Of a stretch of 64,000 nt of DNA, positions 51,656 through 62,311 are shown piece after piece (position 1 is the stretch's first letter; each line of letters begins with the position of its first letter). Origin of the DNA: Symsagittifera roscoffensis (taxonomy: Eukaryota > Xenacoelomorpha > Acoela > Convolutidae); assembly GCF_963678635.1 (NCBI RefSeq), contig NC_087068.1:23686697-23750696 (forward strand), in the 5' to 3' direction. The notes beneath the pieces are model-generated. The model had not been told where the DNA came from. It searched no databases and saw only the letters and a program-made list of their open reading frames with translations. The position numbers were made by a program, and so were the translations under genes.

Positions 51656-54600
51656 TCAGATTCGTCTAACCTTCAGCTCCTCTTGACCAATGTATATCCG
51701 GCCAATCTGATCGTTCGCATCAGTTATGTGAGCTTTCGTGTAGATATTGATGCCATCCACATTCATCAGGATCGGGTAAGGGCCATGGACATCGATATAA
51801 TGTCCGTCCACTTTCATCAGCTTCGGACCTCCCGTTGTGAGCAGCGCTCGCACTACCCTGGAGTCCAGTTTGGGATCCTTCTCCTTCAGGTAGTCGGCAT
51901 AGATGTCCAGGTGGACTAGTGTAATCTCGGATGGTTCACTCAAGTTCTTGACCACCTGGTTCCCTGCAACTGAGATGATGAACATTATTTTGGTCCCCTC
52001 CCTCGTCATGCCGAAAGTTTTACCAGATATAAAGTTCAGTTTTAGTCCTTGTTTCCTGGGTTCTTCTTTGTCTTCTACTTTCGTCGTTTTACCCAGAACA
52101 TTAAAACTTTCCCGAAGATCTGTGCTTTCCAGCTCCGACCTCACCCATTGCTCCATTTCTTTCGTGGATAGGTCCTGTTTGACATTCTGCAGCGCTGTCC
52201 TCGCCGCCAGGCCGTAATCCACCTTGAGTGGGCTAGACGACTCTGCCTCGAGATTCGAGGCTACCACCTCGTCAGGCAGTGTCTTTAATTTTTTGGTCGT
52301 GAAGGTGCTCGGTGTCGTCTCCTTTCTCCGATATTCAGCCTCGTTCATCAAACGTGCTCGACTGGCCTTGACACCCGAAAGCGCCTCTTTGTGGCGGGGA
52401 TGATTCGCGTCCGCTACTGCATCCCAAAATTGAGTACAATCCGACTTGAAGTGTCCCTCCAAATTACAGTAGAAACACCTCGGAACATATTTCATGATGA
52501 GCCCTCTGACGTACTCTTCATGATCCTCGTCGGTCGCGTCGGCGTCCTCGAGAAAGTAGCCTATCGCCTTCATGTTCTGTTTGTATGCAGAACACGCGGA
52601 AACGTGATGGTCCATCGAACCACAATTCGCACACGACCTCTTTTTATCCATGTCATCGCGAGGCTTGCACCAACTGGAATTCGCACCAGTGTTTGTCCCG
52701 CTATAGTTGCCATAATTGCTGTAACGGTTTTGCGCCCTCGGTTTTATGAGTAAATACTCGCGTGACTTCATACGTAAATCGTCGGGCGTGGGTACCTGGT
52801 CAAGCGACAGGGTGAAGTGAGTGACCAACATCGTCTTCAACTCCTCACTCCTTACTCCGTCCATGAACTTCGAAGCAATCGCCAAGTTTCGCTCGGATAT
52901 TCTCTCATCTGGGTTGCTTCTCCTCCTAAGCAATTCAAGGTCGTCCAACAATTTATCTATGGATTCGTCATCTCTTTGACGCCTCTTTTCGAACTTCACC
53001 ATAGCCTGGTGCCCTTGTACTCCAGAGCCGAAACGATTCAGCAGGATGTCGAATTTCTTGCGAGCGCTGTCTCTCTCATTGGCTCTTTTCGCCATTACAC
53101 AACTTAATGCAGTACCCTCCAGGTTGCTCGTCAGCGCGCTGCACTCTTGTTTCTTGGAGAGATTCTCTTCCTCAAAGTGTAACTTCATCACCTCTATCCA
53201 AGTATCAATGCAGCCGTCTGACTCGTCTTTATATGACTTCGGCTTTTTCAGTGTCCTTCCTGACCTCTCCCCTCTCTCGGTTGACTTCGAGAGCTTGGTG
53301 ATGAATGTTTCGAGAGATCTGTTCAGAGGCTCAAACATCGAGGCATACATCGTTGTGTCCTGTGAGACTGTAGTCAGATCTGGTACTGAACTGACTTGTG
53401 GCACGGTTGGCAACCTTGTCTCCGGGGTGGCATCTGCCTCCGGCGGGACTGGATTCGTCCAGCCAGGCCTCGACGGGGCTGCCCTTGGCCGCTCCTTGTT
53501 TCTAGGTTCGTAGTTCGTTTTCGAGCTTTGCTGGGCCCTGGCACTGCTGCCCGTACCATCTCCATCATTCGCATGGCGTGAGCGCTGCCTTGGGTTAGAA
53601 CGCTCCTGCAAACTATTCCCATTCAGGATCGCGTCAAGCTTCCGCATCATTAAGTCAGACTTTGCATCTAGCCTCTTCTCCAGGCTATTCATCGTGTGGG
53701 CGTAGGTACTATCATGATCGTTCAACAATCGTTCGATCTCCCTGCTCATCCTAGCCTCTCTTTCGTATGACTCCTTGCTTGCCTGTGCCAGGCTCTCCGC
53801 CAGGCATTGATCGGTGTTGCGAATCAACTGAGCTTGATCAACCCTCGCCTGCGACTTCACGTGCGTTAGTTCATCTCTCAGATTCTCTTGACCTTTGTGA
53901 GCTCTCTCATCAACCTGATCTATTCTTTTGGTCATGTCCCGTCTCAGTTCATCTAGACCATTCATTTCGCCAGCAAACATGTCACTTATGTCGCCAGTGG
54001 CCCCAAATGACGGGGTTAGTCCCAGGGAAGATGAGGTCAACTGCGGCTGCAGCCTGGTGCTTGATGACGCACCGCCTTTTTGCTTGCTCATCGACTTCAT
54101 TAATCTATCGAAGGTTGATGACGCTCCCATCGTTATCCCATCTGACATGGGCCTGGTCGGCGAGGCTGACGACGACTTCCTGCTCATATCGTTCCTTGGG
54201 CACGGTGTGAAGTTCACATCCGGATGGGCTATCTCCGGGTAGTCATAGCTGGAAGCTATGCCTACAGTTGGTAGTGACGCCATGCGCTCGTCGTACAAAG
54301 ACTTCCAACTCTTCTTGGCCTTCGAACCCGGTTGTTCTTCACTCGGACTTATCCTCGACATCATCGCGTTGTTGCTCTGCTTGGCCAGAGATGAGTGGGT
54401 ACTAGCCGAATGTGAGTATTCTCCCCTCCACCTGTGACTCTTGGTCTCCGATTTGGACATTCCCTTGAATAACACTTCCTCTCGCGGCTCGACCTCGGAA
54501 CGCGCCGAGGTCTCCTCCGTCCTCTCGACTTCATCCCGCTCGAGGTCCTCGCTCGGCTCAAAGTCGGGTCGAATGAGCGTCTGTTCTCCCTCGTCAAAGG

Positions 54601-54871
54601 GGTCCACAAGCGTTTCGCTCGCGGTTCCAGCTTCGGCGCTCCGCCTTTGATCGCCATCGAGGTTTTTCTCGCTCCTCAATCTCATTTTGCTCACTGAAAG
54701 ATCAGGTTGACCTTTAGTCGATTCGTTTTCGGCAAACACGTCGGAAGCGCTGCTAAACGAGGACTGGCTACGCCTAGTTTTAAATTTTCGCGTGATGCCC
54801 TTACTCAGCCTGGGAACCTTAGTAATCAATCTTAACGAGTCCCTGCGCTGCATGCTTTGTGACAAAAACAA
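51656..54871 (-). CDS. gag: Copy C Gag (1071 codons), running into protease
   Basis: The most complete Gag in the window. Residues 1-200: basic N-terminus then Glu/Ser-rich. About 300-417: coiled coil. About 545-710: capsid-like block (DTWIEVMKLHFEEENL to LLIKPRAQNRY). Knuckles at about 746-759 (CANCGSMDHHVSAC) and 798-811 (CFYCNLEGHFKSDC), both with full CCHC ligands. The C-terminal part (LRESFNVLGKTTKVEDKEEP, then VDGINIYTKAHITDAND) leads into protease and stops at a TGA (51656-51658) that is a glycine codon in copy B. Whether this stop is a mutation or a suppressible termination is open. Expected to assemble the particle and bind RNA. Confidence 0.85.
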   Translation of the reverse strand: MFLSQSMQRRDSLRLITKVPRLSKGITRKFKTRRSQSSFSSASDVFAENESTKGQPDLSVSKMRLRSEKNLDGDQRRSAEAGTASETLVDPFDEGEQTLIRPDFEPSEDLERDEVERTEETSARSEVEPREEVLFKGMSKSETKSHRWRGEYSHSASTHSSLAKQSNNAMMSRISPSEEQPGSKAKKSWKSLYDERMASLPTVGIASSYDYPEIAHPDVNFTPCPRNDMSRKSSSASPTRPMSDGITMGASSTFDRLMKSMSKQKGGASSSTRLQPQLTSSSLGLTPSFGATGDISDMFAGEMNGLDELRRDMTKRIDQVDERAHKGQENLRDELTHVKSQARVDQAQLIRNTDQCLAESLAQASKESYEREARMSREIERLLNDHDSTYAHTMNSLEKRLDAKSDLMMRKLDAILNGNSLQERSNPRQRSRHANDGDGTGSSARAQQSSKTNYEPRNKERPRAAPSRPGWTNPVPPEADATPETRLPTVPQVSSVPDLTTVSQDTTMYASMFEPLNRSLETFITKLSKSTERGERSGRTLKKPKSYKDESDGCIDTWIEVMKLHFEEENLSKKQECSALTSNLEGTALSCVMAKRANERDSARKKFDILLNRFGSGVQGHQAMVKFEKRRQRDDESIDKLLDDLELLRRRSNPDERISERNLAIASKFMDGVRSEELKTMLVTHFTLSLDQVPTPDDLRMKSREYLLIKPRAQNRYSNYGNYSGTNTGANSSWCKPRDDMDKKRSCANCGSMDHHVSACSAYKQNMKAIGYFLEDADATDEDHEEYVRGLIMKYVPRCFYCNLEGHFKSDCTQFWDAVADANHPRHKEALSGVKASRARLMNEAEYRRKETTPSTFTTKKLKTLPDEVVASNLEAESSSPLKVDYGLAARTALQNVKQDLSTKEMEQWVRSELESTDLRESFNVLGKTTKVEDKEEPRKQGLKLNFISGKTFGMTREGTKIMFIISVAGNQVVKNLSEPSEITLVHLDIYADYLKEKDPKLDSRVVRALLTTGGPKLMKVDGHYIDVHGPYPILMNVDGINIYTKAHITDANDQIGRIYIGQEELKVRRI

Positions 54872-55431
54872 TTTTCGTATGATTTAATGGCGACGCACAC
54901 GTACCGCAAACAAATTCATGTTAAATTACTTAACGCTGCCTCCTCGATCTCGTAAGTATCAAGAGTGTCTCTTAGGTTTCTCAATGACAATCTTAGTGAC
55001 TCAGCTAGGGTTACACACACACAGGGCCTGCTCAGTATTGATATAATGCTAACTCAACCCTGTCGTATATTATAACAGTATCACAAAATTTTCACAAGAT
55101 ATAATCAACACACCAAACAAAACAGATAAACAGATAAGAATATCCTACAGGTGACAGCGACCTTTTGTCAGTATCAATTTATCGCCACACAATTTATCAA
55201 GTCACTGCTTTGTTAAAATTAAACAAACTTTGATAAAAAGCAGTGATGACTCAGAAACAGATCAATAAAACTTAGTCTTAAAGAAAAAGACTTCCCTCAA
55301 TCGGAACGATCCGAAAGAACAAAGCCCAGGACACGGTCTTCTCATCGAAAATTTCTTAAGTCTAAGAAAAAGCTCCCCCACACCCGGACTGCTCCAAGTG
55401 CACGAGAGTAGGGAACAACTTTTCTTCTCAA

Positions 55432-55460
55432 GTGAGTGTGTATTTGCCTAATACACTCAC
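55432..55460 (-). promoter_or_regulatory. Conserved leader hairpin 1 (copy C)
   Basis: GTGAGTGTGTAT pairs with ATACACTCAC. Compared with copies A and B, the fourth pair has changed from G-C to A-T on both sides, a compensatory change. Confidence 0.72.
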
Positions 55461-55487
55461 CGAGGTATTCCTTTATTTGTTCCCGGA

Positions 55488-55522
55488 TTGCCCGAACTTT
55501 CCTATTAAGTAGCTCAAGGCAA
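55488..55522 (-). promoter_or_regulatory. Conserved leader stem 2 (copy C)
   Basis: TTGCC pairs with GGCAA around a CTATTAAGTAGCTC-containing loop, at the same distance from hairpin 1 as in copies A and D. Confidence 0.62.
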
Positions 55523-55739
55523 CCACACAACCAAAATCACAATCAAAGAAATTTCGTGTTCGGGTACTTCTGATACACCCGATTTAGAATCCAAAGTTGA
55601 TCACGAATTTCCGGGCCAAAATGGGCTCCTATGATCCTAATAAGCACACCTAATATCCTAATATGGTCTTTATTAAATGGATATTTCCCGTCTCCCAAAT
55701 TGTCACAGAAGGTTTCCTCAAGTTTCTAACAATGAGGGT

Positions 55740-56110
55740 TGCTAAGATGTTTAAGTCACTCCGGTTGGTTACTTCGGAGGGTTGTTAAGACACTTAGCCT
55801 ACCTCGGGGGGTTACTTCGGAGGGTACTTCAATCACCCAAGTTACTTCGGAGGGTCCCCTTAAATTTACTAAGGAGGGTCAATAAGATGCTTAATATGCT
55901 CCGGAGGGTTACTTCGGAGGGTACCTCCAAAATTTTCAAATTTCTGAACCTCACTTAGCAGGGCCTTCAATTAACTCCAGGAAGCGTCAAAACAAGCTAA
56001 ATTCTCTATGATGGGCTGTTTTAACTTCTTTGGATGACCTCGTGGAAGTTTTCCACTAAGGAGGGTTGCTAAGGGCTTTAGCTGACTCCGGAGGGTTACT
56101 TCGGAGGGTT
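55740..56110. repeat. Cluster of CGGAGGGTTACTT-type short repeats (copy C leader)
   Basis: About a dozen GGAGGGTTACTTCGGAGGGT-like units or halves of them are spread over about 370 bases, with further copies near 56240 and 56670. The core TCCGGAGGG is the reverse complement of the CCCTCCGGA core in copy A's leader. The same array is present in copy D (about 62520-62890). Confidence 0.75.
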
Positions 56111-57883
56111 CCCCAAAAATCAAGAAAAAAGGTTGTGTTACCGCAATAAAGTCTCCAAAAGCGGTCCACCTGACTTAAAACTAGGTTGGCTGACACGGTC
56201 AACCTTCCCAGTTAGATAAAAAGGTGTTTTGATAAAATTATCTGCCGCTCGGAGGGTTGCCTGTAATTTCGACCCTCCGAACCAACAAATTCTAAAAAAT
56301 TTTTCTTTTCCGAGATTATCAACCCATTAACGGTTGCGGTCCGGAAAAGTGGTCTAAAATGTCGACTTATGGTACCAAAATTATCCCGATCGGTTGGCTA
56401 GTCTTTGAGAAATTGCCAATAACGTGTTTGTCCAAATGGCCTTTTTTCACCACCTATATAGGTTCTGAGAAACTTTTTCCGCAATTCCTATCGAAAGTGC
56501 CTAAAAATAATTGAAACGAGCGTAGTAGCCCTGTACGGCACTGGAATAGTGCAAAAAACTGGATCAAAATTGGTTTGGAGACAAAAATTTGGCCAATAAC
56601 TATCAAATTTGGACCCTCCGATCCCTTCCTTTTCCAATCCTTAAGTCGTTAGCTCTATCTACGGAGCTAATCGGAGGGTTACTCACGAATTTTTCTGGCA
56701 GCCGAGCACGTTATGCTAGCACGCTCCTTACACAAAAATTTTTTTTGCTCTAACTCTAAAAACTCAAAAACTCGATCCCCAAAACAGATTGACAAAATTC
56801 AGAAAATAATCGAAATTTTGACCGAAAAATTTTGGTTTTTTCCAACTGTCACTGAGTCTTTTTTCACGCGGTTTCTTTAGTTAGGGGGATCTAACTACGT
56901 AGCTACTCCCTATATAAAAGCTTTTTGTTGTTCGGAAAAGCCCGGATATCCAAAAATTTTGGGGTCTACAGTTTGATCGAAAATCGATAATTTTCGACAA
57001 AATTGGGTGTTTTTTGGGTCTAATTAGGAGATAAGTAATATGTAATAAGGATAATAACCTATTATTAGTCGTTAATGAATATTACTATACCCTCATTTGC
57101 ACCAAAATACCCGAATTAAGACCCTTAACTCGGAAATTTGTAATCGATGGCGGGTGCAATCGGACCGCGCCAATCGTGCCCCCCACCACTTAAGTTTTGA
57201 TGAAAAAGTACCCAAACGATACTAAAATTGCTTCAACGATACCCAGCAGTCGTTGCGGATGTTGTCCCTGATGTCCCTGTTGAGTGTGGAACACGTTGAT
57301 CAGCTTGCCACTCTACCCTCCGGCCACTGGCAAAATCACCATTAACGTGCTTAAATACTCAAATTACACTCGAGGGAGGGTATCCAACCCTTCACCAAAA
57401 CAAACAATCTTTCTATCAGAAACGATATAAATCAATCTGAAACAACAAAAAATAGGAAGGTCAGATCACATCTCGTCCGGAAATAACATATAAACTGTCA
57501 CTTTACATTTTTTTTTTTACTGTATTTGGTCTTTTTTGGATTTTTTACTGTTTTTTGTACTTTTTTTGTTTTCAAATAAATTTTTTTTTGGCTTTTTCTT
57601 GGTTATGCACTATTTTTGTTTGGTTTCACGCTTTCTCTTTAATTGTTTTTGGTCCCGGGACCTCGGGACAAGCGGGTTCATGACTTCCCACCTAACCCTC
57701 CGGCCCCCGGAATTTTCGGTGTTAACTAAGTTAAAAAGCTAAATAGTACTGGACGGAGGGTACGCACCTTCCCCCCAGTACAATAACGGTCATTAAGGCC
57801 TCTAACTTGGGCATACGCCCGGAGCGGAGGGTTCGTCGCTGAAACGCTTGCTGATCATGATGGTCTTATGCCTTTGACAGGCC

Positions 57884-57898
57884 CACCCAGGAGCGCCA
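57884..57898 (-). other. Candidate primer-binding site (copy C)
   Basis: Minus-strand TGGCGCTCCTGGGTG, identical to copy A, 12 bases inside the LTR edge. Conservation between otherwise divergent leaders supports function. Confidence 0.58.
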
Positions 57899-57910
57899 TA
57901 AAAACGTCTA

Positions 57911-58783
57911 TGTAACATTCGCCCAAATACTACACAGTGACGGAGTGTAGAAAAAGTACCTATTAACGACTGGCAGGCGTCAGTTACTTTAACCCTACTC
58001 GCTTTTCACCGTCTCGACCTTGCCAGTTGATTTTCTGGTCTGTTTAGGGCAAAGTAAAAAGTTACCATTTTTAGGCCATCAGTCAAACGACTTTTGATCA
58101 GCTTTCGTTTACATGCGAACGCAACCACATAGCTGAGTCTCGGATCCTCAGACTACGTGATTGTCATTAAAAACACGGCTCGAACAACCTATTTTAATAT
58201 GTTTTTGTGTGACAGTTCTATATTAAATCCATTGGAGATGGATTGACCCTTTCCTCTTTCTAGCTACTCATATTCTAAAATATCAAACTATACCGGTGTT
58301 AATTTAAAGTTTCACGACATCCAAGTAGCTACACAGTCAATTTTATACAGTCCCTTCACATAAAACAGTCTCTGGGGGACCAAGCCTCCGCTCCCGTAAT
58401 ATTCCTGCGATAACGCTCTTATCTCTTCTAATTTGTGGTACGGGAGGGTTCCGTGGAATATTCCTTCCCCACTGAAGCTTCCTTCTCCACTAATATCCGC
58501 CGATAAGGGTCTTATCGTGCGTTGTTGCCACGATAAGAGGCTTCGTATTTTCCGTCTCTTGTGCGGCCGTTTTTCACACTATTTGGCGTTATTCTGATTT
58601 TATCAGCTTTTTTGGTCAAAGTGGCCGTTTTTCGTCTTTCTGAGAAATATCAACTTGAAAATCGAAATTTTAAAAATAGAAAATTTCACAATACTTCGAC
58701 CCTCCTTTCAAGCACTTTTTTGCTGTTAAGGCCTTTTCTCTCTGATTCGTGCTTCGTCGGAAGGTTGCGCTGTGCCAATCTGG
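57911..58783 (-). repeat. 5' LTR of copy C (right end truncated)
   Basis: 873 bp matching 35086-35970 with few differences, but lacking the last 12 to 16 bases (GCAGAATGGCACA). It breaks inside the terminal palindrome and continues into filler and an inverted LTR segment. Confidence 0.85.
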
Positions 58784-58933
58784 ATCCACTTCTCACAAGA
58801 TTGGCACAGCGCAACCTTCCGACGAAGCACGAATCAGAGAGAAAAGGCCTTAACAGCAAAAAAGTGCTTGAAAGGAGGGTCGAAGTATTGTGAAATTTTC
58901 TATTTTTAAAATTTCGATTTTCAAGTTGATATT
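58646..58933. repeat. 136-bp inverted repeat at the junction of copies C and D
   Basis: Left arm 58646-58781 (end of the LTR) and right arm 58798-58933 are exact reverse complements, separated by a 16-base spacer. The spacer and its edge, GATCCACTTCTCACAAG (58783-58799), exactly match integrase coding sequence at 27301-27317. The right arm then abuts the Gag of copy D. Confidence 0.88.
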
Positions 58934-61543
58934 CACTTCGAGGTTCGAGGCTACCACCTCGTCAGGCCATGTCTTAACCTTTTTGGTCGTGAAGGTGCTC
59001 GGTGTCGTCTCCTTTCTCCGAGATTCAGCCTCGTTCATCAGACGTGCTCGACTAGCCTTGATACCCGAAAGCGCCTCTTCGTGGCGGGGATGTTTCGCGT
59101 CCGCTACTGCGTCCCAAAATTGAGTACAATCCGACTTGAAGTGTCCCTCCAAATTACAGAAGAAACACCTCGGACCATATTTCATGATGAGCCCTCTGAC
59201 GTACTCTTCATGATCCTCGTCGGTCGCGTCGGCGTCCTCGAGAAAGTAGCCTATGGCCTTCATGTTCTGTTTGTATGCAGAACACGCAGAAATGTGATGG
59301 TCCATCGAACCACAATTCGCACACGACCTCCTCTTGTCCATGTCATCGCGAGGTTTGTACCAACTGGAATTCGCACCAGTGTTTGTCCCGCTATAGTTGC
59401 CATAATTGCTGTAACGGTTTTGCGCCCTCGGTTTTATGAGTAAATACTCGCGTGACTTCATACGCAAGTCGTCAGGCGTGGGTACCTGGTCAAGCGACAG
59501 GGTGAAGTGAGTGGCCAACATCGTCTTCAACTCCTCACTCCTTACTCCATCCATGAACTTCGAAGCAATTGCCAAGTTTCGCTCGGATATTCTCTCATCC
59601 GGGTTGCTTCTCCTCCTGAGCAATTCAAGGTCGTCCAAGAATTTATCAATTGATTCTTCATCTCTTTGACGCCTCTTCTCGAACTTCACCATAGCCTGGT
59701 GCCCTTGTACTCCAGAGCCGAAACGATTCAGCAGGATGTCGAATATCTTGCGAGCGCTGTCTCTCTCATTGGCTCTTTTCGCCATTACACAACTTAATGC
59801 AGTACCCTCCAGGTTGCTCGTCAGCGCGCTGCACTCTTGTTTCTTGGAGAGATTCTCTTCCTCAAAGTGTAACTTCATCACCTCTATCCAAGTATCATTG
59901 CAGCCGTCTGACTCGTCTTTATATGACTTCGGCTTCTTCAGTGTCCTTCTTGACCTCTCTCCTCTCTCGGTTGACTTCGAGAGCTTGGTGATGAATGTTT
60001 CGAGAGATCTGTTCAGAGGCTCAAACATCGAGGCATACATCGTTGTGTCCTGTGAGACTGTAGTCAGATATGGTACTGAACTGACTTGTGGCACGGTTGG
60101 CAACCTTGTCTCCGGGGTGGCATCTGCCTCCGGCGCGACTGGATTCGTCCAGCCAGGCCTCTGCGGGGCTGCCCTTGGCCGCTCCTTGTTTCTAGGTTCG
60201 TAGTTCGTACTCGAGCCTTGCTGGGCTCTGGCATTGCTGCCCGTACCATCTCCAACATTCGCATGGCGTGAGCGCTCCCTTGGGTTGGAATGCTCCTGCC
60301 AACTACTCCCATTCAGGATCGCGTCAAGCTTCCGCATCATTAAGTCAGACTTTGCATCTAACCTCTTCTCAAGGCTAGTCATCGTGTGGGCGTAGGTACT
60401 ATCATGATCGTTCAACAATCGTTCGATCTCTCTGGTCATCCTAGCCTCTCTTTCGTATGACTCCTTGCTTGCCTGTGCCAGGCTCTCCGCCAGGCATTGA
60501 TCGGTGTTGCGAATCAACTGAGCTTGATCAACCCTCGCCTGCGACTTCACGTGCGTTAGTTCATCTCTCAGATTCTCTTGACCCTTGTGAGCTCTCTCAT
60601 CAACCTGATCTATTCTTTTAGTCATGTCCCGTCTCAGTTCATCCAGACCATTCATTACGCCAGCGAACATGTCACTTATGTCGCCAGTGGCCCCAAATGA
60701 CGGGGTTAGTCCCAGAGAAGATGAGGTCAACTGCGGCTGCAGCCTGGTGCTTGATGACGCACCGCCTTTTTGCTTGCTCATGGACGTCATTAATCTGTCG
60801 AAGGTTGATGACGCTCCCATCGTTATCCCATCTGACATGGGCCTGGTCGGCGAGGCTGATGACGCCTTCCTGTTCTTATCGTTCCTTGGGCACGGTGTGA
60901 AGTTCACATCCGGATGGGATGTCTCCGGGTAGTCATAACTGGAAGTTAAATCTACAGTTGGTAGTGACGCCATGCGCTCGTCGTACAATGACTTCCAACT
61001 CTTCTTGGCCTTCGAACCCGGTTGTTCTTCACTCGGGCTTATACCCGACATCATTGCGTTGTTGCTCTGCTTGGCCAGAGATGAGTGGGTACTAGCCGAA
61101 TGTGAGTATTCTCCTCTCCACCTGTGACTCTTGGTCTCCGATTTGGACATTCCCTTGAATAAGACTTCCTCTCGCGGCTCGACCTCGGAACGCTCCGAGG
61201 TCTCCTCCGTCCTCTCGACTTCCTCCCGCTCGAGGTCCTCGCTCGGCTCAAAGTCGGGTCGAATGAGCGTCTGTTCTTCCTCGTCAAAGGGGTCCACAAG
61301 CGTTTCGCTCGCGGTTCCGGTTTCGGCGCTCCGCCTTTGATCGCCATCGATGTTTTTCTCGCTCCTCAATCTCATTTCGCTCACTGAAAGATCAGGTTGA
61401 CCTTTAGTCGATTCGTTTTCGGCAAACACGTCGGAGGCGCTGCTAAACGAGGACTGGCTACGCCTAGTTTTAAATTTTCGCGTGCTGCCCTTACTCAGCC
61501 TGGGAATCTTAGTAGTCGATCCTAACGAGTCCCTGCGCTGCAT
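58934..61543 (-). pseudogene. gag: Copy D Gag, truncated at the C-terminus
   Basis: About 870 genuine Gag codons, uninterrupted: N-terminus (MQRRDSLGSTTKIPRLSKG), Glu-rich region, coiled coil, capsid-like block and both knuckles with full ligands (CANCGSMDHHISAC and CFFCNLEGHFKSDC). The frame runs on past the junction for about 28 codons (NINLKIEILKIENF...) that derive from the inverted LTR segment, ending at 58850. The missing part is the region leading into protease. Gag alone could in principle still be made, though nothing shows expression. Confidence 0.82.
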
Positions 61544-62035
61544 GCTTTGTTACAAAAACAATTTTCGTATGATTTAATGGCGGTGCACACGTACCGCAAA
61601 CAAATTCAAGTTAAATTACTTAACGCTGCCTCCTCGATCTCGTAAGTATCAAGAGTGTCTCTTAGATTTCTCAATGACAATATTAGTGACTCCGTTAGAG
61701 TTACACACACACAGGGCCTGCTCAGTATTGATATAATGCTAGCTCAACCCTGTCGTATATTATAACAGTATCACAAAATTTTCACAAGATATAATCAACA
61801 CACCAAACACAATAGATAATCAGATAAGAATATCCTACAGGTGACAGCGACCTTTTGTCAGTATCAATTTATCGCCACACAATTTATCAAGTCACTGCTT
61901 TGTTAAAATTAAACAATCTTTGATAAAAAGCAGTGATGACTCAGAAACAGATCAATAAAACTTAGTCTTAAAGAAAAAGACTTCCCTCAATCGGAACGAT
62001 CCGAAAGAACAAAGCCCAGGACACAGTCTTCTCAA

Positions 62036-62126
62036 GTGGGTGTGTATTTGGTTAATACACCCACCGAAGTCTTCTTTTAGGTGCCCTGTGATTGCCCGAG
62101 CTGTCCTATTAAACGGCTCAAGGCAA
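62036..62126 (-). promoter_or_regulatory. Leader hairpin module, unit 1 (copy D)
   Basis: Hairpin 1 at 62036-62064 (GTGGGTGTGTAT with ATACACCCAC) and stem 2 at 62092-62126 (TTGCC with GGCAA, and inner GAGC with GCTC). Same order and spacing as in copy A. Confidence 0.7.
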
Positions 62127-62220
62127 CCTCTGATCGAAAATTTCCAAAGTCTATGAAAAAGCTCTCCCACACCCGGACTGCTCCAAGTGCACGAGAGTGG
62201 GGAACAACTTTTCTTCTCAA

Positions 62221-62311
62221 GTGAGTGTGTATTTGCCTAATACACTCACCGAGGTATTCCTTTATTAGTTCCCGGATTGCCCGAACTTTCCTATTAAGTA
62301 GCTCAGGGCAA
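62221..62311 (-). promoter_or_regulatory. Leader hairpin module, unit 2 (copy D)
   Basis: Hairpin 1 at 62221-62249 in the GTGAGTG/CACTCAC version and stem 2 at 62277-62311 (TTGCCC with GGGCAA). About 185 bases downstream of unit 1 in plus coordinates; copy C retains only this version. Confidence 0.7.

Larger units (their letters stand above)
54872..57910 (-). other. Copy C 5' leader, about 3 kb, non-coding
   Basis: Contains one unit of the hairpin module (55432-55522), a cluster of TCCGGAGGGTTACTTCGGAGGG-like repeats (about 55740-56110), long AT-rich tracts with shared blocks to copy D, a CCGAATTAAG/CTTAACTCGG hairpin near 57110, conserved islands shared with copy A (57460-57830), and the candidate primer-binding site. 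No convincing coding frame. Confidence 0.72.
35086..58783 (-). mobile_element. Copy C: near full-length giant LTR retrotransposon, 23.7 kb
   Basis: This copy has LTRs at both ends (35086-35970 and 57911-58783) that look almost identical apart from the truncated right terminus. Between them lie a 3-kb leader, Gag fused to the start of protease, Pol, the macrodomain-like region, hairpin spacer, ORF3 pieces, an extra 558-codon ORF, and ORF4. The integrase catalytic core is deleted and several frameshifts and one nonsense change are present. High LTR similarity suggests that this copy is the youngest of the set. Confidence 0.88.
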
